Shown here in pieces: positions 21,199 to 34,363 of a stretch of DNA of 64,000 nucleotides (position 1 is its first letter; each line of letters opens with the position of its first letter). Location of the stretch: contig AP031352.1 of the NCBI GenBank assembly GCA_037833965.1, positions 7,110,501-7,174,500 of the forward strand. Reading direction: 5' to 3'. The stretch comes from Marchantia polymorpha subsp. ruderalis. Lineage: Eukaryota; Streptophyta; Marchantiopsida; Marchantiales; Marchantiaceae. A program made the translations under genes and the position numbers. The notes beneath the pieces were generated by a model that was given only the letters and a program-made list of their open reading frames with translations, was not told the DNA's origin and did not search any database.

Positions 21199-21946
21199 AT
21201 GAATCGGGGGCCAAAACTGGAAATCCGCTCCAGAATAGACGGGGCATGGTACGATGGTGATCTTATATTGGAAGGAAACCTCGTGCGTGTTCATTTTTCG
21301 GGATACTCCCGCGATGACGATGAGGTCTGGAGAATATGCGCTGTGCAGGATAAACGTTCCATAATTGGAACAGAAAAAGTAAGATTGAGATCTCGACAGT
21401 TTCAGGACCAAGAATGTTCCAGTATTAAGGAGGGCACTGAGATCTGTGCAATCTTGAGAACGGACGAGTTTATCAAGTATTACGACGCTGTTTTGATCAA
21501 GGTAAATGTATAAATACACTCATATTGTTCATCACAATCGAGTTTAGTCTCAACTTTATTTATTACTATCAACGGCTTTTGATAATGTACTTCTGTGTCA
21601 TTCGCCTGAAATGAAGATCTCTATATGTACTTCAAAACAATGTGTATCCAAATTTTCAACTGACTGATCATTTCCCACAACACAACCAATGCTGTATTTC
21701 CTGCAGGTCAAGAGAACACCTCACATACACGGCGTTTGTTTTTGTTCTTTTCAAGTCGCATGGAAAGGAGGACCTAGAGAGGGTCAAAAAGCTTATTTGA
21801 AATGTGGCGACATTTGTGTTCTGAGGTTGAACAAAGAAGTACTCTATCGACATCCTGTCATCAAAATGCTCACAGATCTGGCAGGAAGAAATCCCAAAAC
21901 CAGACTTTCACGCGTCGAACAAACTCGAAAGATGGAGAAGAGATAA
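21199..21946 (+). CDS. SAWADEE (tandem Tudor-like) domain protein, two exons, 180 aa
   Basis: Exons 21199-21501 and 21707-21946 are joined by a GTAAAT donor and a CTGCAG acceptor with the frame kept. The N-terminus (residues 7-16, LEIRSRIDGA, then Trp-Tyr-Asp) and the VRVHFSGYSRDDDEVW block match the first half of SAWADEE domains such as that of SHH1, which reads histone H3 tails in RNA-directed DNA methylation. Exon 2 carries the H-x-H...C-x-C zinc-binding signature (H107, H109, C112, C114). The tail is short and basic. No homeodomain is visible, unlike SHH1, so this is a domain-only protein, a fragment, or a gene with 5' exons I did not find. Antisense frames over it are shadows. Confidence 0.6.
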
Positions 21947-24900
21947 CAATTATTCCTCGTGTGAAATAAACATCAAGAAAGGAGGGATGTATTCTGTAAA
22001 AAAGGAAGAGTTTGAAGTTTCTACTCAATGAGATCAAGATCCCGGAAAGAGTCGACGATGATGGAGATAATTTGTCATAGGGAGAGTAGACACTTCTGCA
22101 TTGTACAGTTTTTTCTGTTGTGAACACTTTTACGTCGTTGTTTTCACGATGTCTAAAATTGTATATCTTTCATTTAAGTTGCAACTGTTCAGTACCACTG
22201 ACAACACAACACCTCTTGCGTTCAAGATTTCATTTTGTCCAGGACCGATTCAGATCACAGAAAAAAAACACGATAAAGAAATGTCGGAGAAATTTTTTGA
22301 CATTAATATCAAATTTTGATACAGATATTTGTGTTAATAGTGATGAAGCAGTTCCAGATTCAGTTCAACCTTTTGGGATCGTCTTCCGCTGGATTCGTGT
22401 TGGAAGAACGTAATGGACTGAACATACTCATATCTGCAAACGTGCAGGTTCAACTCTCATGTGTGTAAAATTCTCGCTATCGTACACGCATCGCTGCCAT
22501 TGACTTCAACATTAGACGGGTAAAAGTGGGATTCTGACTTCTATTCAAGAACCGCTCTTAGCTTTCTTTCTCAGGTAGAGATTAAGACATGGTCTGCTCA
22601 GATGCTGTAGTACTTGAAATTCCACTTTATACCACCAATGGTCGTTTGCATACTTCTTGCTGTAGGTTCAGCTTGATTGTTTGGTTTTCCTTGACTTGAT
22701 GTTAATCTGTATGGCTAGGGCTATCCGTTCTGGGAGCACATTAGGGACACAATGAGCTCACAAAAAAAAATCGTTAATGAAAAGTAGAAGGCATGCAGTG
22801 TTAACAGGTCCATGGATCTTGACATTCATTTGATTAAAGGCCCACTCCTTACAAAACTTGGAGCAGTTCGGCTAGAAACTGCATACCTTGAAGTCATGGA
22901 ATCCGTTTATTTCCTTTTCATAAAGACTTGGCTCTAAATATACATGCAGAGCCATTTATTAATTTCGTCAAGATTGATGTAGACACTGCTCGCCAGCATG
23001 ACTGAATCGAAGCTGTTGCATCAGACTCTCGGACACATTCGAATTCAGCCATGAAGAATACAATTAGAACCAATGAGGAACGAACGTTTCACAGCAATTG
23101 ATTTAGACCTGAACGCTCCGAAAATTGTAGACAAGTAGACTTTTGTACCCTCGCCTCATATTAATCGATGTTTCTCCGCATGTTGTTACCATACAATTAG
23201 ATACCATTGAGATTTCTAAAATATCAAATTGAAATTGTCTGTAAACAACAGAGCATCCAATTGGAGCCAATAACCTAACGCAAAAGTGTAAAAAGTATTA
23301 TTATGTAACAAATGTTTTGTCTCCTTTCAGCATTCTGGAAGCTAACAGTTTAATTCTGATTATTTATGCCAGCACGAATTCGATTCGTATGCAAAGCCTG
23401 ATCGATCTGAGTGGAATCCTGTTTCAGTTGTCAAGTTGAAATTTTTGGTGAAAATGCCTCTTTTGTCCAGACGATAACCGGAGGACTCCAGCAAGAACTT
23501 AACGAAAAAGTGAACGGTACTCATCTCCATATTTTTTCTCCTCCTCTCAGTCACACATTTTCAGTGTTCATTCATATTCGCATACCAGCTAGATTAACCC
23601 ATTGCATTCGTCCAAAAAGTTGAAAATATTTGATATTTGACCCATAACGGCTAATCTTTTTTTGCCTGACCTCTGCATAATGTTTGTACGTTTTGTACTC
23701 TAGGATCCTAAACCATGACTCCTCCAGTCTGCCGAAATTAATCCGGCCAAAATTCCATAGATTATAAATGCTGCTAGAGGGTATTCCACGTGGACGTCTT
23801 TACAATGTATGGAATTTTGGCCAGGGTAAGGAAGGGAGTTGATGTAAGAATGACTGATGCCGAGACAACCCGGGAGTACATGCGCTTGAATTTGCTAGTG
23901 AACTATGGATCGGGAACATCGTTGGGCTTCTAAGTTGACAGGAAGTTACGATTAGGTGTACAAATTCATGGTCATTCGAAACTCAGCAATGGAGAGCAAG
24001 TTGAGCACAAAAGAAAGATAAGTAATAAGAGAAATACAATTTGCTTATATTTTTCATTTCATTTCATATGGCAACAATGTTTCCAAATACTACGTCGGTT
24101 GAAAACGACTTCTCTATATATATATATGATCTCGCACCATCTTGACAAGACTTTCCTTCGCAGGTATTATACATGCCAAACAATTCGAAATGTTCAAGAC
24201 GATTATCTCCAAGGACGAAAAGTAGTGAAATGACAGTGTTAATGCAAAACATGCCAAAATAAATTTTTTTGTTGGCATAATAACGTTATTTCTAACAAAC
24301 CTGACATTTTCCAGAATTTATGAGGTATGTACTAAACCCAATCGATCTCAAATTGGTGCATCTAAGAAAACTCAGGTTAATATCTTAGACTAAATTTATT
24401 TTACACTATCTACTTGTTCAGTACAAGACCTGTGTGATCCATGACAATAAAATGGTGGGTTATCTTGTGGACTGGGGTTAGATGTTTACTGTCTAGTATT
24501 GTGGTAAACATCTCATAAGAGTTCACGATCTCCACTGTTGAGTCATAAAATAGAAAAAAATAGTTTATCATAAAATTTGTGGCATTGGAAACATATTTAC
24601 GATTATTAAGTCTTAGTGGTGAGAAAATTTTTGTTGGGGCTTTGTGATCTTTTGAATGGAACTTAATTTTTATTATTCGTAGTATTCAAATTTCACATCT
24701 TCGTTGTTGATTGTGAGAGATTCACACAAATAAAAGTTTGATTCTGTTCAATGTTTTGATCAACAGATAGAATATAGAAGTCTGATTTTGAAAGATAAAA
24801 TGAATGAAATATTTCAAAGTCACAGGGTAAATATTAAAATACCGGAATCAATCTCAAGACGAAAGGAAAATCATTTGCTGAAATATTTAACTTGAAGGAA

Positions 24901-25253
24901 ATTATCATTTGGATTTAGTATATTAAATTTGAAGATTCTTCGTTCAATTTAGCTTTACATGATAAAAAAAGCTTCCCTTGGCAAATTTATGAATATATTC
25001 ATCCCTTAATAGAGTTAATAATATTTAAATATCTAATATATTAAATAATTAAATTAATTAATAATATTATTATACTCTCATTTGTCATATTTGATAACAG
25101 TTTTCCGATATGCTTCTTTGAGGTCTTCAAACCCAATGAAAATTTAATTGAGCTCAACAGTAAGAGGGATACCACTTCATCAAACTTGGGTAATAGACAT
25201 TTTCTCTTATTCCTAAAGTTTTTGAATTTTTTTTTGTTTTGCAAAATTCAGGT
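21947..25253. other. AT-rich intergenic DNA
   Basis: No open frame over 97 codons and no recognised domain. There is a TA repeat near 24114-24128. I see nothing else I can support. Confidence 0.45.
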
Positions 25254-26876
25254 TGTATTCTGTGTGAGCCAAAACTCCCCACCTTTCAGCGTTTGTAATC
25301 CAGGTGAGGGTTCAAGCTCCCATAATCTAACTTCTCTGATCTCAAGCCATATGCTCTAAGTGTATTCAAGACAACGAGATCATAAACACTCGCTCTTCCA
25401 CAGACAAATTGTCCAAAACTGAAACTATCAACTTGCTGTCTGCTATTTTCACAAGAGGGGCAGACAAGCTCTTCGTAACATAAAGATCTAACCCAACTCT
25501 GCGTGACCTTCTCAATACCACAGCCGTTGTGGGCTTATCCTATAATGAGTGCCACATCTCGGACACACTGCCTCGGACTAAGTCAAGTGACACACCGGCA
25601 GCACAAGGTGACACTCTTCCTAACAGCAATCTTCACAGCCGGGGAACACGATTCTACTATCAACACTTCGCTCGATTCTTCCTCTTAGTGATCAACTCAT
25701 TCTCAGCCCAACGATCCCCTTGGCCCTCTCAGCGATCCACTCGGCCCTCACACACACTCTCGACTCTCCCTTCCACCCTGATTCCACTTCAAAAATCTGA
25801 GAGACCACACTCTCCCTCCCACACAGCGATCCTCTCCGCCCTCTCCCACACTCTCACAGCCTGTACTCACTGCTCACCTTCCTTCGACAGCCCCAGAACC
25901 CACCAGTTTTCTCTCTCAGATTTAACTCTCACGTTTCAGTTTCAAATTCAGATTACGACTGTCAGATTTCAGTCTCATATCTCACTTCAATTTCAGCTCC
26001 CACTCACAGATTCGACACTTCGATCTCAGACCCTGATTAAATTTCACTCTCAGATTTGACTCTCCACCCTCGAGAATTCGCTACCTCCTCCTTCGAATTC
26101 CCAACACTCTCTCCTAATTCTCACCACTTCCCCGCGAAAATCACTCACGTTCACACTCTATCCCTACGACCGATTCCACCTGCGTCCACACACAATGACA
26201 CCCCTCAAGATCTCCGTTCCCAGTTCAAAATTCCTTCTTCAAAGTCCGAGGGTCGAGGGACCCACAGGCCGCTTGAATGCCGTTCTCGCAATGATGGGTA
26301 ACGGCCTGCCTCTCACGCTTGACTTCACACCGCCGCCGCCGCCACACTTGTACATTCTACATTCATGACCACGCCGACTTCCGCCTTCGGAAATCTTCTT
26401 CCGCGTATCGCCGAAGGCATCCTACCGCCGAAGGATCTTCCGCCGAAGGCCCCTGCCCCGAAGGCCCTTCGCCTAACCATATCAGCCACTTTTGACACTC
26501 ATTACTAAATGATCCGTCATCCGTTTCAAGAGTTCTTGGGCTCGTTGAAACGAGCGTGTTGAGCTCTATCTATCAAGACGCTAACTAAATCAAAGCGTTA
26601 CGAATTGAAAAAGTAACGAGGGTTTTAATCTTCCGCCGAAGTCACTTTACCGCCGAAGGCCTTGCCCCAAAGGCGGTTCGCCTAACCATATCAGCCACTT
26701 TTGACACTCATAACTCAGTGATACTTATCCGTTTCCAGAGTTCTTGGGCTCGTTAGAACAATCGTGTCGAGCTCTATCCATCAAGATTCTAACTAAATCA
26801 AGACGTTACTAATTGAAAAAAAAGTTACGAGGGATTTACTCTATCATATTTCTTAAAAAAAAACTAGGCTACCACA
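25254..26876 (-). repeat. Relic LTR (solo or truncated), related to the complete gypsy LTR
   Basis: Read on the minus strand it starts TGTGGTAGCC at 26876, like the TGTGGTACCC start of the intact LTR. It shares the block AGAGCTCGACRCG..., then CGAGCCCAAGAAC (intact LTR 2387-2420) and many GCCGAAGG/CCTTCGGC units. A terminal ACA could lie at 25254 on this strand. I see no target duplication, no primer site and no internal coding sequence, so it is an old solo or broken LTR. The 25.7-26.3 kb part is pyrimidine-rich on the plus strand; its 176-codon open frame is not a gene I can support. Confidence 0.6.
26438..26838. repeat. Tandem duplication inside the relic LTR, unit about 209 bp
   Basis: The block CGCCTAACCATATCAGCCAC followed by TTTTGACACTCAT recurs 209 nt apart (26470 and 26679). 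Both units go on through TTCTTGGGCTCGTT, GAGCTCTATC and TAACTAAATCA. The two units have clearly diverged. Confidence 0.85.
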
Positions 26877-27719
26877 CCTCCTAGGTATTACACCAACTAC
26901 TAATCTTGCCAAAACTTTCAAAAATACTCCAAGCATAATTTTGCAAAAGCTTAAATCCAAAATTTTAACTCTCATAAGGTTAAAAAGACATGTGAGGGCA
27001 TTTTTGTGCTCACATTCTGCCTCTATGAGATGCACTTCCTACTGATCAGCATTATAGTTAGGTACTACAACTGCAAAGAACGACAACTTTGACAAGATAA
27101 AATAAAACTCGGTACAATTTCATGCAGCCATGTTAGATGAGAACCTGATGACATTGCCCATTCCACACCGTCTCACAACTTTCGGTGCTATTTCATCTCT
27201 AAAAACCAAACACGGGTGTTACCATACTTTTCTCTCTATCACTTGGCCCATGCAATACCCACATACACGGAATGTGAGGCTACCTTAGCCTCAAGATATC
27301 CAGTTTAAAACCTTTCAGATATTCACTTGAAGATATTTTCGTTCCATTGTTAAATTTCTGTTCTCATGTGGATTTCTCCAAGATTGCTCTTACAGTATGG
27401 AGATTGAAGATGACGTGTGAAGTTCAAATGGCTTCAATTCATACAACTACCTACCGTAGTCGCCTTCAATGACATGAAGGGCAGTTCCGGCTCAGATTGT
27501 CCCTGCTTCAATGACATGAAGCAGGGACAATCCAAACCGGTTGGCAGAAGTCCCAGAATCAAGGAATTCTAGATTCGATTGGTAACACCTTTAGACTCGT
27601 GTGAACCACCGAGGCTACTAGAACTCCTCATGCATATCGTTTTCGCTGAATCTGACATCGACGCTTTGATGACCAACGACGCTTTTTGGGTACAGTGCCA
27701 TCTAAGATGTCGATGTGTG
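26877..27719. other. Intergenic DNA upstream of bHLH copy 1
   Basis: No gene seen. It contains the perfect hairpin at 27495-27532. Confidence 0.45.
27495..27532. repeat. Perfect 15-bp inverted repeat, 8-nt loop
   Basis: The arms are GATTGTCCCTGCTTC and its exact reverse complement, separated by AATGACAT. It lies about 190 nt upstream of a TATA box. It could be a cruciform, a small-RNA precursor or a regulatory palindrome. Confidence 0.85.
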
Positions 27720-27727
27720 TATATAAA
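27720..27727 (+). promoter_or_regulatory. TATA box, likely promoter of bHLH copy 1
   Basis: TATATAAA followed by a GC-rich stretch; transcription would start near 27750. A 5' non-coding exon spliced to the acceptor at 28498 (TTAATTGCAG) would link it to the bHLH gene. Confidence 0.5.
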
Positions 27728-28582
27728 GGGTGGGGCCGGGTCCATCTAGGTGCAGTACTCAATTCAGCTTGGTGGAACTGAATTCATTGCCAGATGAGAG
27801 TGTGTGACCGTCCAGACTTGAAAACCTTGAAAACAGCTTAAAGAAAGCAAAATTTGAGGGCATTTTTAAAATCGCATGTGGTCGCTGAGAATCGCACAAG
27901 GCAGCTTACATTACAGTCTGACTGTCCTGCTCCAACGACAGCCATTCTTGTGAGTCCCCTTAGATTCTGCTTGCTGTTCTTACTACTACTCTGATGAACA
28001 ACTCGTGCTTTTAAATCTGTACTATAAGATTTATACGATGAAGACTGTCAGAGGATTCATTGAGTTTACAGATGTGTTTTACAGTGGTAATAGCACTTGC
28101 CCTGTAGTTTACATATCATTGGTCTAACCGCAAAGCATGATCCAGATGCAACGAGTTCTACACCTGCATTTGATTTACTTCTTCCAGTGAAAGTTCGAAA
28201 GTTCGAAAAAATAAATTTCATTCTGAGTTGAACTTTTCTACGACGAGAAATGAATGGATAGGGGTCTAATCTCATAGTTCACTCTGCTCTCGACTCAAGG
28301 CACTGCTTTGGAAATGAAGCAGGCCATGAGTTTTAATAATGTGGTTGTCTAGAGTGATAATTTTGAGAACCTAGTCTTATTGTCTTAGAGACGGGTGACG
28401 AGTAGGGATTAATTATGTATGCAGGCAAAAGAGATGATAAATTGCGACCAGTGATACCTATCAGTGATCAATGATAGTTATCAGTCGGTTAATTGCAGTC
28501 ACCAACGTCGAGAAATCATTGTGTGGGACTGACATTGAACGATTTCCTTTTGTCAGAGAGCGTGGAGAAGGGTTTGGATCTC

Positions 28583-31403
28583 ATGCTCAACTGTGACATG
28601 TCCAGAAAAAAGAGTCGCGCAGAAGGGTCGTCATCGTTGACATATGATCGACATGGGTTTTCGGCGCGAGCTGGAATTTGTTGTCCAGATGAACTATACA
28701 ACGAGCATCTGGCTCTTCTAAACTGGGGGCGTCGAAGTGAACCACCACTGGACATGGCTGTTTCAATGTTTCCAATTCCTCTCCAATCATTGGAGTGCGA
28801 GGACGCGAATCCACAGAATAAGGACGTCACTGTTTCACCAATGTGCATCATGAGGCCTGAGTTCTCACTCGAAAATTTTCCTGACCCAGACAACAGGTAC
28901 AACCAATTTCGAGAAGTTCAGGAGCACGTACAGCAAGAGGACTTCTCTAACATTTCTAGCAGTTTTCCTGAGACTTTCACGGATGGTACTCGATTTTGTG
29001 TTCCTCAGTATCCTGTCCAGGAAGGGATAAACAACGCAAGCGGAGATTCTATAGCAAGTGCTGCAGCTCAAGAGCAGGTAGATGCCCTCGGTGGACTGAC
29101 ACTTACACCGTACTCCAACAACTTCTTAGATCAGATGTTTCGTGAGCCAGCAGCTGTCCATGTTCATGGGCATCATCCTATCAATCTTGGGAGTAACTCA
29201 CAACTTCGGGACGGTATCGACCCTTGCATTCGGTCAAAGCATAACTCTTGTTCCACCTTGGAGGCCTCCTATCCAAGTCCCGCATCGCAGTCAGCCCGGG
29301 AATCTATCTTGAGAACGACAGTTCCACCTTCACCTGGAGAGTTGTCATGTCAAGACCATGCTCTCATGCAGCTGCAGCTGAACTTTGCTCTGAACGACGA
29401 GTTCATACGACTCCAGGGTGCCCAAGGCAAGTCACGCTCTCACGATCCGATACTGTCTCTTTTGCCAGCCGTGGATACGTATTTCCCTGAACGTGATGGG
29501 AAAAGTGGTTTGGAATCTTCTGGAGAGATAATGAAGTTCGAGGCGAATTTGGACACGGACGTGGACACAAGTTGCGGACTCAAGATGCCCCAGCTGCATG
29601 TTTTGCATGGGAAGGCTCCAACTAATCTGCCACCCTTGAATGGGGCTCATCTGGCAGCTCCAAGTCCCATGCGATATCCAGAAGGAGGTTCAGAGGCGGG
29701 GCTGATCTGTGCAGGTGGTAGACAGAAGAAGGACATACTTGCTGCGCCTGTTGCAGAAGCCCCACACTTCCATAAACGGGCATCTTTCAGCAGAGTGAAC
29801 TCTGATCCAGCACCCCTCGCTCCGCAACATGGGTCGGCCAGCATGGATACCAGCAAGGCCAGAAATGCTCAGAACAGGGATCGAGTTCCATCCAACAAGT
29901 GTGTCGCTCAAACACCTTCACACTTGGACGCTGGCCCTGTTTCATCGACATTTGCCAGGGAAAAACTACGCCGTGAGAAGCTGACCGAGAACTACAACAC
30001 CTTAAAATCTATGCTCCCAAAACATACCAAGGTAACTCGCTTCGCCTTTCTTCCTTTGTTAGTTATAGCGTGACAGATTTAAATTTGGGAATTTTGACAT
30101 AGCTTTCTTTGATTGACCCGAGTGACCTGTATACACAAGTTGATGTCTTTGGTAATTATATAAATAAGTGGCACTGGGTATCTCTGACAATGAATTCTGA
30201 ATTCTGAAAATTATTATAAATTAAAGGCCAATGATGCTAAGGAAGTAGAGGCGCATACTGAATATATCTTAAACTTCACCCAGTCATCATATGCATAGCC
30301 TTATTGAAAACGATCTACCAAAAGACATGTGAAGTAGACATGAGTTCATATGTCTCATTAAAAAATGAGATATTCAATAAGACATTGTTGGAAGTTGGAG
30401 ACCCCTTCACTAAGAATTTGAGTTCTCAAGGAGAATCTTTCACCTTCAAAAGCAAGCAATATACATTTGGGCGAGGTGTTTTGTGGTGCATGTATAGACT
30501 ATTCCCGTATTATTTCCTAAGAATTAATGCTTAGTTGCTCTCCACAAAAGTCGACTCTAGCAGAAATGTCAATTTGAATTTCAGTATTGAAGCATGGTGA
30601 AGATACGAGGAGCACGGGAAGTTTTAACGAGAAAGAATTGGCCTTTTGATGTAGGTAGATCGAGCGTCAATTTTGCAGGCAACAATAGCCCGTGTGAAGC
30701 TTCTAGAAAGTGAAAAATCCTATCTTGAGAATATGAAACAAAAGAGGTCGATCATGAAAAACCTTCAAGCACAGGAAAAGGCAGCTGAAGGTCAGATATC
30801 AGAGCAAAGCGGCGAAGTCGACTGTCATTGGCTTAAGAGGACTTCTCGTCATGGCACACGCGTGGACATGCGCATAGTCCATGATGAAATGTATGTCAAC
30901 ATAGTCCAGCAGCATCTGCCGATGTTCTTGTTGCGGATAATGTCGTTTCTCGAAACCAAGTTGAAACTTGATATCCTGAATGCGACAGGGAGCGTCATCA
31001 ATGGTTTCGATGTCTACAACTTTGAACTTAAGGTGATATGTGATTTCCAACATGCACATGCTGTCATTCATTTCGTTATAAGTTCTTGTCTTTTCCTGCT
31101 TCAACGCTCTATTTCTAGAGCTTGAGCTGCATTGATAGCTTCTGAATCCCTACCTTTCTTACATCTGTCATTTGAACACACAATACTCTTATCAGCCACA
31201 GCTGTGCTATAAATTTGTATTGTTCATGAAAAGTAATTCCACAATCTCTACAGAACTTTAGAGATCATTGCTGCACTTGAGTCTCACAGTCATCTTGTCA
31301 CTTGTCATCATTTGTCGTTTATTTGCAGATCAAAGGAGAATTATGTGGAGATGCGAGTGAGGTGATGAGAAACATTATGGATACATTGGACTCAGTGATT
31401 TGA
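28583..31403 (+). CDS. bHLH transcription factor with ACT-like C-terminus, tandem copy 1
   Basis: Exons are 28499-30031 (first in-frame ATG at 28583), 30655-31032 and 31329-31403, giving about 633 aa. Joins use GTAACT/GATGTAG and GTGATA/TTTGCAG sites with codon phase 0, and the same joins occur in copies 2 and 3. Residues 1-460 are a long region without a recognised domain. The basic region and helix 1 (AREKLRREKLTENYNTLKSM) keep E and the RR pair of E-box binders but lack the usual His. Helix 2 (VDRASILQATIARV) opens the next exon. The C-terminal 115 residues have the beta-alpha pattern of the ACT-like dimerisation domain of plant bHLH proteins (subfamily not settled; IIIf- or IVa-like). Upstream exons may exist because the frame is open from the acceptor to the ATG. 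Confidence 0.75.
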
Positions 31404-34363
31404 GCAAACATATACATCAGCTTACTTCATATTCCAACATTTTTACTGCAACATGTATTCTATTTGTCCTTGTATAACAAATTAAAATATGCTAAGCTAC
31501 AATTGACGAATTTTGAATTCCATTTTCATAGTATAGTCACTGTTCGAATGATTGTATCAGTAATGTATCATACTCTGATCTAGACGTGGATCCATGTAGC
31601 GCGAAGTGACTAGCTTCTGTCTTGGTCATATTGGTGATTTGACGTTCACAGTGGATTTCCTTTTCTTAGAAGGTTTTCATATACTACGTACATAATCAAG
31701 TTATGTGATTAAATTAGATAATCTGATATTCCCAAGACTGTAGGGTTAGAATCACTTGCATCTTCGTGAGGAAGAAAGATCAAGTCTAATCTGATATTAC
31801 CTTATTTTATTTTTAATCATTGTGATAACTTCTAAAAATGTAGTCATTCTCATTAAGTGTATTATAGATGCGCTTATATTAGAGGCTGTGTAAATGTAAG
31901 ACCAAACCGGTACGGAGATTAATTCAGACAGGACTACATCTATATTTCAAATCATTTCGCTTATATGTTCACTTGATCAAATATCATACTTCATTGATTC
32001 ATAAATCCATAAAGTAAGTAATTTGATGAAGTGAATATTGATGATCAAGTCTGGGCATCTGTGTGTCCGGATACCATTTCCTATCATGATGTTATTCTGT
32101 ATCTTTATAGTTCGCTTTCATAAGATATGATCAAGTATAATTTCTAACTTTTTTACTTTGCAATATTCTCCTATTTCATGTTTTAGTAAATTCAGGTGAG
32201 AAATTTAAGCCCTTATCATCACAGGTAAGAATATTTAGGATCACAGTAAGTTACTATCAGATTAAAAATTTATACAAGAAAATAGAAGGGAGAAAAAATT
32301 GAAAAAAGATATAGCATTGTTCACTAACTTATTGATATGAAGTTGAAAACTGCGATGTTCTTGTGTAACAGTTAAACATACGTGTGTTAACAACAGTGCG
32401 TTCACCCTCTTCTTCTAAAGCAACAAATGAGTTAGTATAGCAATAAATCACTTTACATCATATCTTGGGATTCCTTCCCATTTGATCATATTTGTTCTTA
32501 ATTTTCATCACATATTACTTCATTTACAAATGAGTAAAGGAATTTGTGGACCTGTCAAAGTACAATGTCAAGGAAAAGAACTAGGTGATTCAAGTTTGCC
32601 CTCAAAGGTTCACTAAAACCGAAGTCAACTAACGTGGAACCTATAGAAAGTAGTTTCAAATGGGGATAGAACAGATTGATAATATCATCGAACATTTTGC
32701 AAATGGGTTTAGCTTTGCATGATCGGCCATAAATTTTATCAGTAGGAAATATGGCAGCGTAAGTTTTGGACTGGTTTGAGACTTGGAGGTTAAGATGCAA
32801 GATCGCACATGTAAAGGCCTCTTGGAAACGTCAAATCACACCCTTTATATTTGGTAGATGTCCCGGCGTATCATCCTTTGACTGTAAACCATTTTCAATC
32901 AATACGATCTAATAAAACGATATCGTTAGCACTGTTGGATAATTCCACCAGAAAAGTTTGATTGTAAAATACTGAACACAAGAACAGGTAGAGTAGTTTC
33001 CATAGAGAAAGACGAGCCGAGCAGTCTCACCAATTTGAATTTTTCTTTAATTTTCTGTCTGCAGTTGCTACGTATGTATACTGTGCTTGTTGGAAATTCA
33101 TAAAAACTCATTATGACTGGTGAAGATGCAAGGACGCTCTCGAAAAGTCAAATCCATGCTTCTTCTACCCACATAACTATTTCATACGCAGATGTCTTAC
33201 CACACTACCCACAACATCTAATACAGCTGGTTCCTTCGAGGCAGATAATGCAAGGGGGTTCCAACATCCGATGACCTGTCTTTTCAGTTATGTTTGTAGG
33301 AGGAGGCTTCTATTGTTCTTGATAGAAGGTCCTTTTCTGATGAAAAATTGAGATATGTTGGTGAAGATGCAATGAAGCCCCTGGCACGTGCACATGTAGA
33401 AACCATGTTCCCAATCACATCACATCACCATGTTGAGAGTTGTGTCCAATCGGCTTAAGAATTCCCAGATAGATAAGGAATCAGGTACACGGGAACGAAC
33501 AACCAGTACATTGCCGTCGTTAACTTGAAAGACACCTTTCCTGTCAGACGAACCACCAACAACCGAGTTGGCACACTTCAGATGTGTTAGAAGTCTGGCG
33601 CGGTGGATCCTCGTGCAATGCATGGTAGAAGCATGGACAGCTCACGGACATGTCTTAGAATTGCGGGTGTGACCAGCACACGTCGGTCTTGTAGCGGTCA
33701 GTATGAAATTAATTGGCGTTTTCATCCGGTCATGATTTATTTATATCCTTGAGGTTGCATCAGGATTTAAAAAAATGCTGGGAAACTTGTGGCCCCAAAC
33801 CATTGCGCTCTCAGCTAAGAAGAATTACATTCCCACAAAGTGGCCACTTTGGATCCCAGAGTAAGCTGGCTGACACGGCCATTGTTTTCATCTTGATGAA
33901 TTTACATAATCTGTTTCCTGTCAGCACTGCATTTCTTTGAAAGTAACTATCTTCGTTTAGGCTATCAAACTAAATTGAAATCACATAGTGAAGTGTTGTG
34001 AGGGGGCATTAAATCACCTTTGGCTTGAAAATCGAATCTTACGAATGAAATATATTGCAAGGTCTATGCCAAAATTCCATATCTGGCTTACTACCTTTCA
34101 AGTTCAGAACTACTACAATAACATGAAGCAGTCAAGAAAATAAAGAGGTATGGATCATATGTTATACACTGCTCGACTCTAGTTAGTTAGGAAAACGACT
34201 TTCTTTTGTGCTATAGCACAAAACGAATGCTTCGGCCTTGTGAAGTACTTTATCCAGGAGATCTTAGTTGTCGTTTATAGCTTCGCTTTGGTGATCTTCA
34301 GGGTTTGCAACTTGTTTGCGACTCAAAAAGTAGGTCTCTGCCGTCACCAGATATTTAATATAC
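31404..34363. other. Intergenic DNA between bHLH copies 1 and 2
   Basis: No supported gene. A minus-strand frame at 32555-32800 and another at 32926-33111 read protein-like but match nothing I know and are short; they may be decayed gene or element fragments. A 20-bp palindrome lies at 34204-34223. Confidence 0.35.
34204..34223. repeat. Perfect 20-bp palindrome TTTTGTGCTATAGCACAAAA
   Basis: Read directly. It lies 160 nt before the open stretch that may hold 5' exons of bHLH copy 2. Confidence 0.9.

Noticed and set aside
25305..25322. GGGTTCAAGCTCC as a tRNA B box
   Set aside because: No A box or cloverleaf could be drawn around it, and it falls at the edge of the relic LTR.
25529..26059. 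176-codon Ser/Thr/His-rich frame
   Set aside because: It lies in the pyrimidine-rich part of the relic LTR and has no domain.
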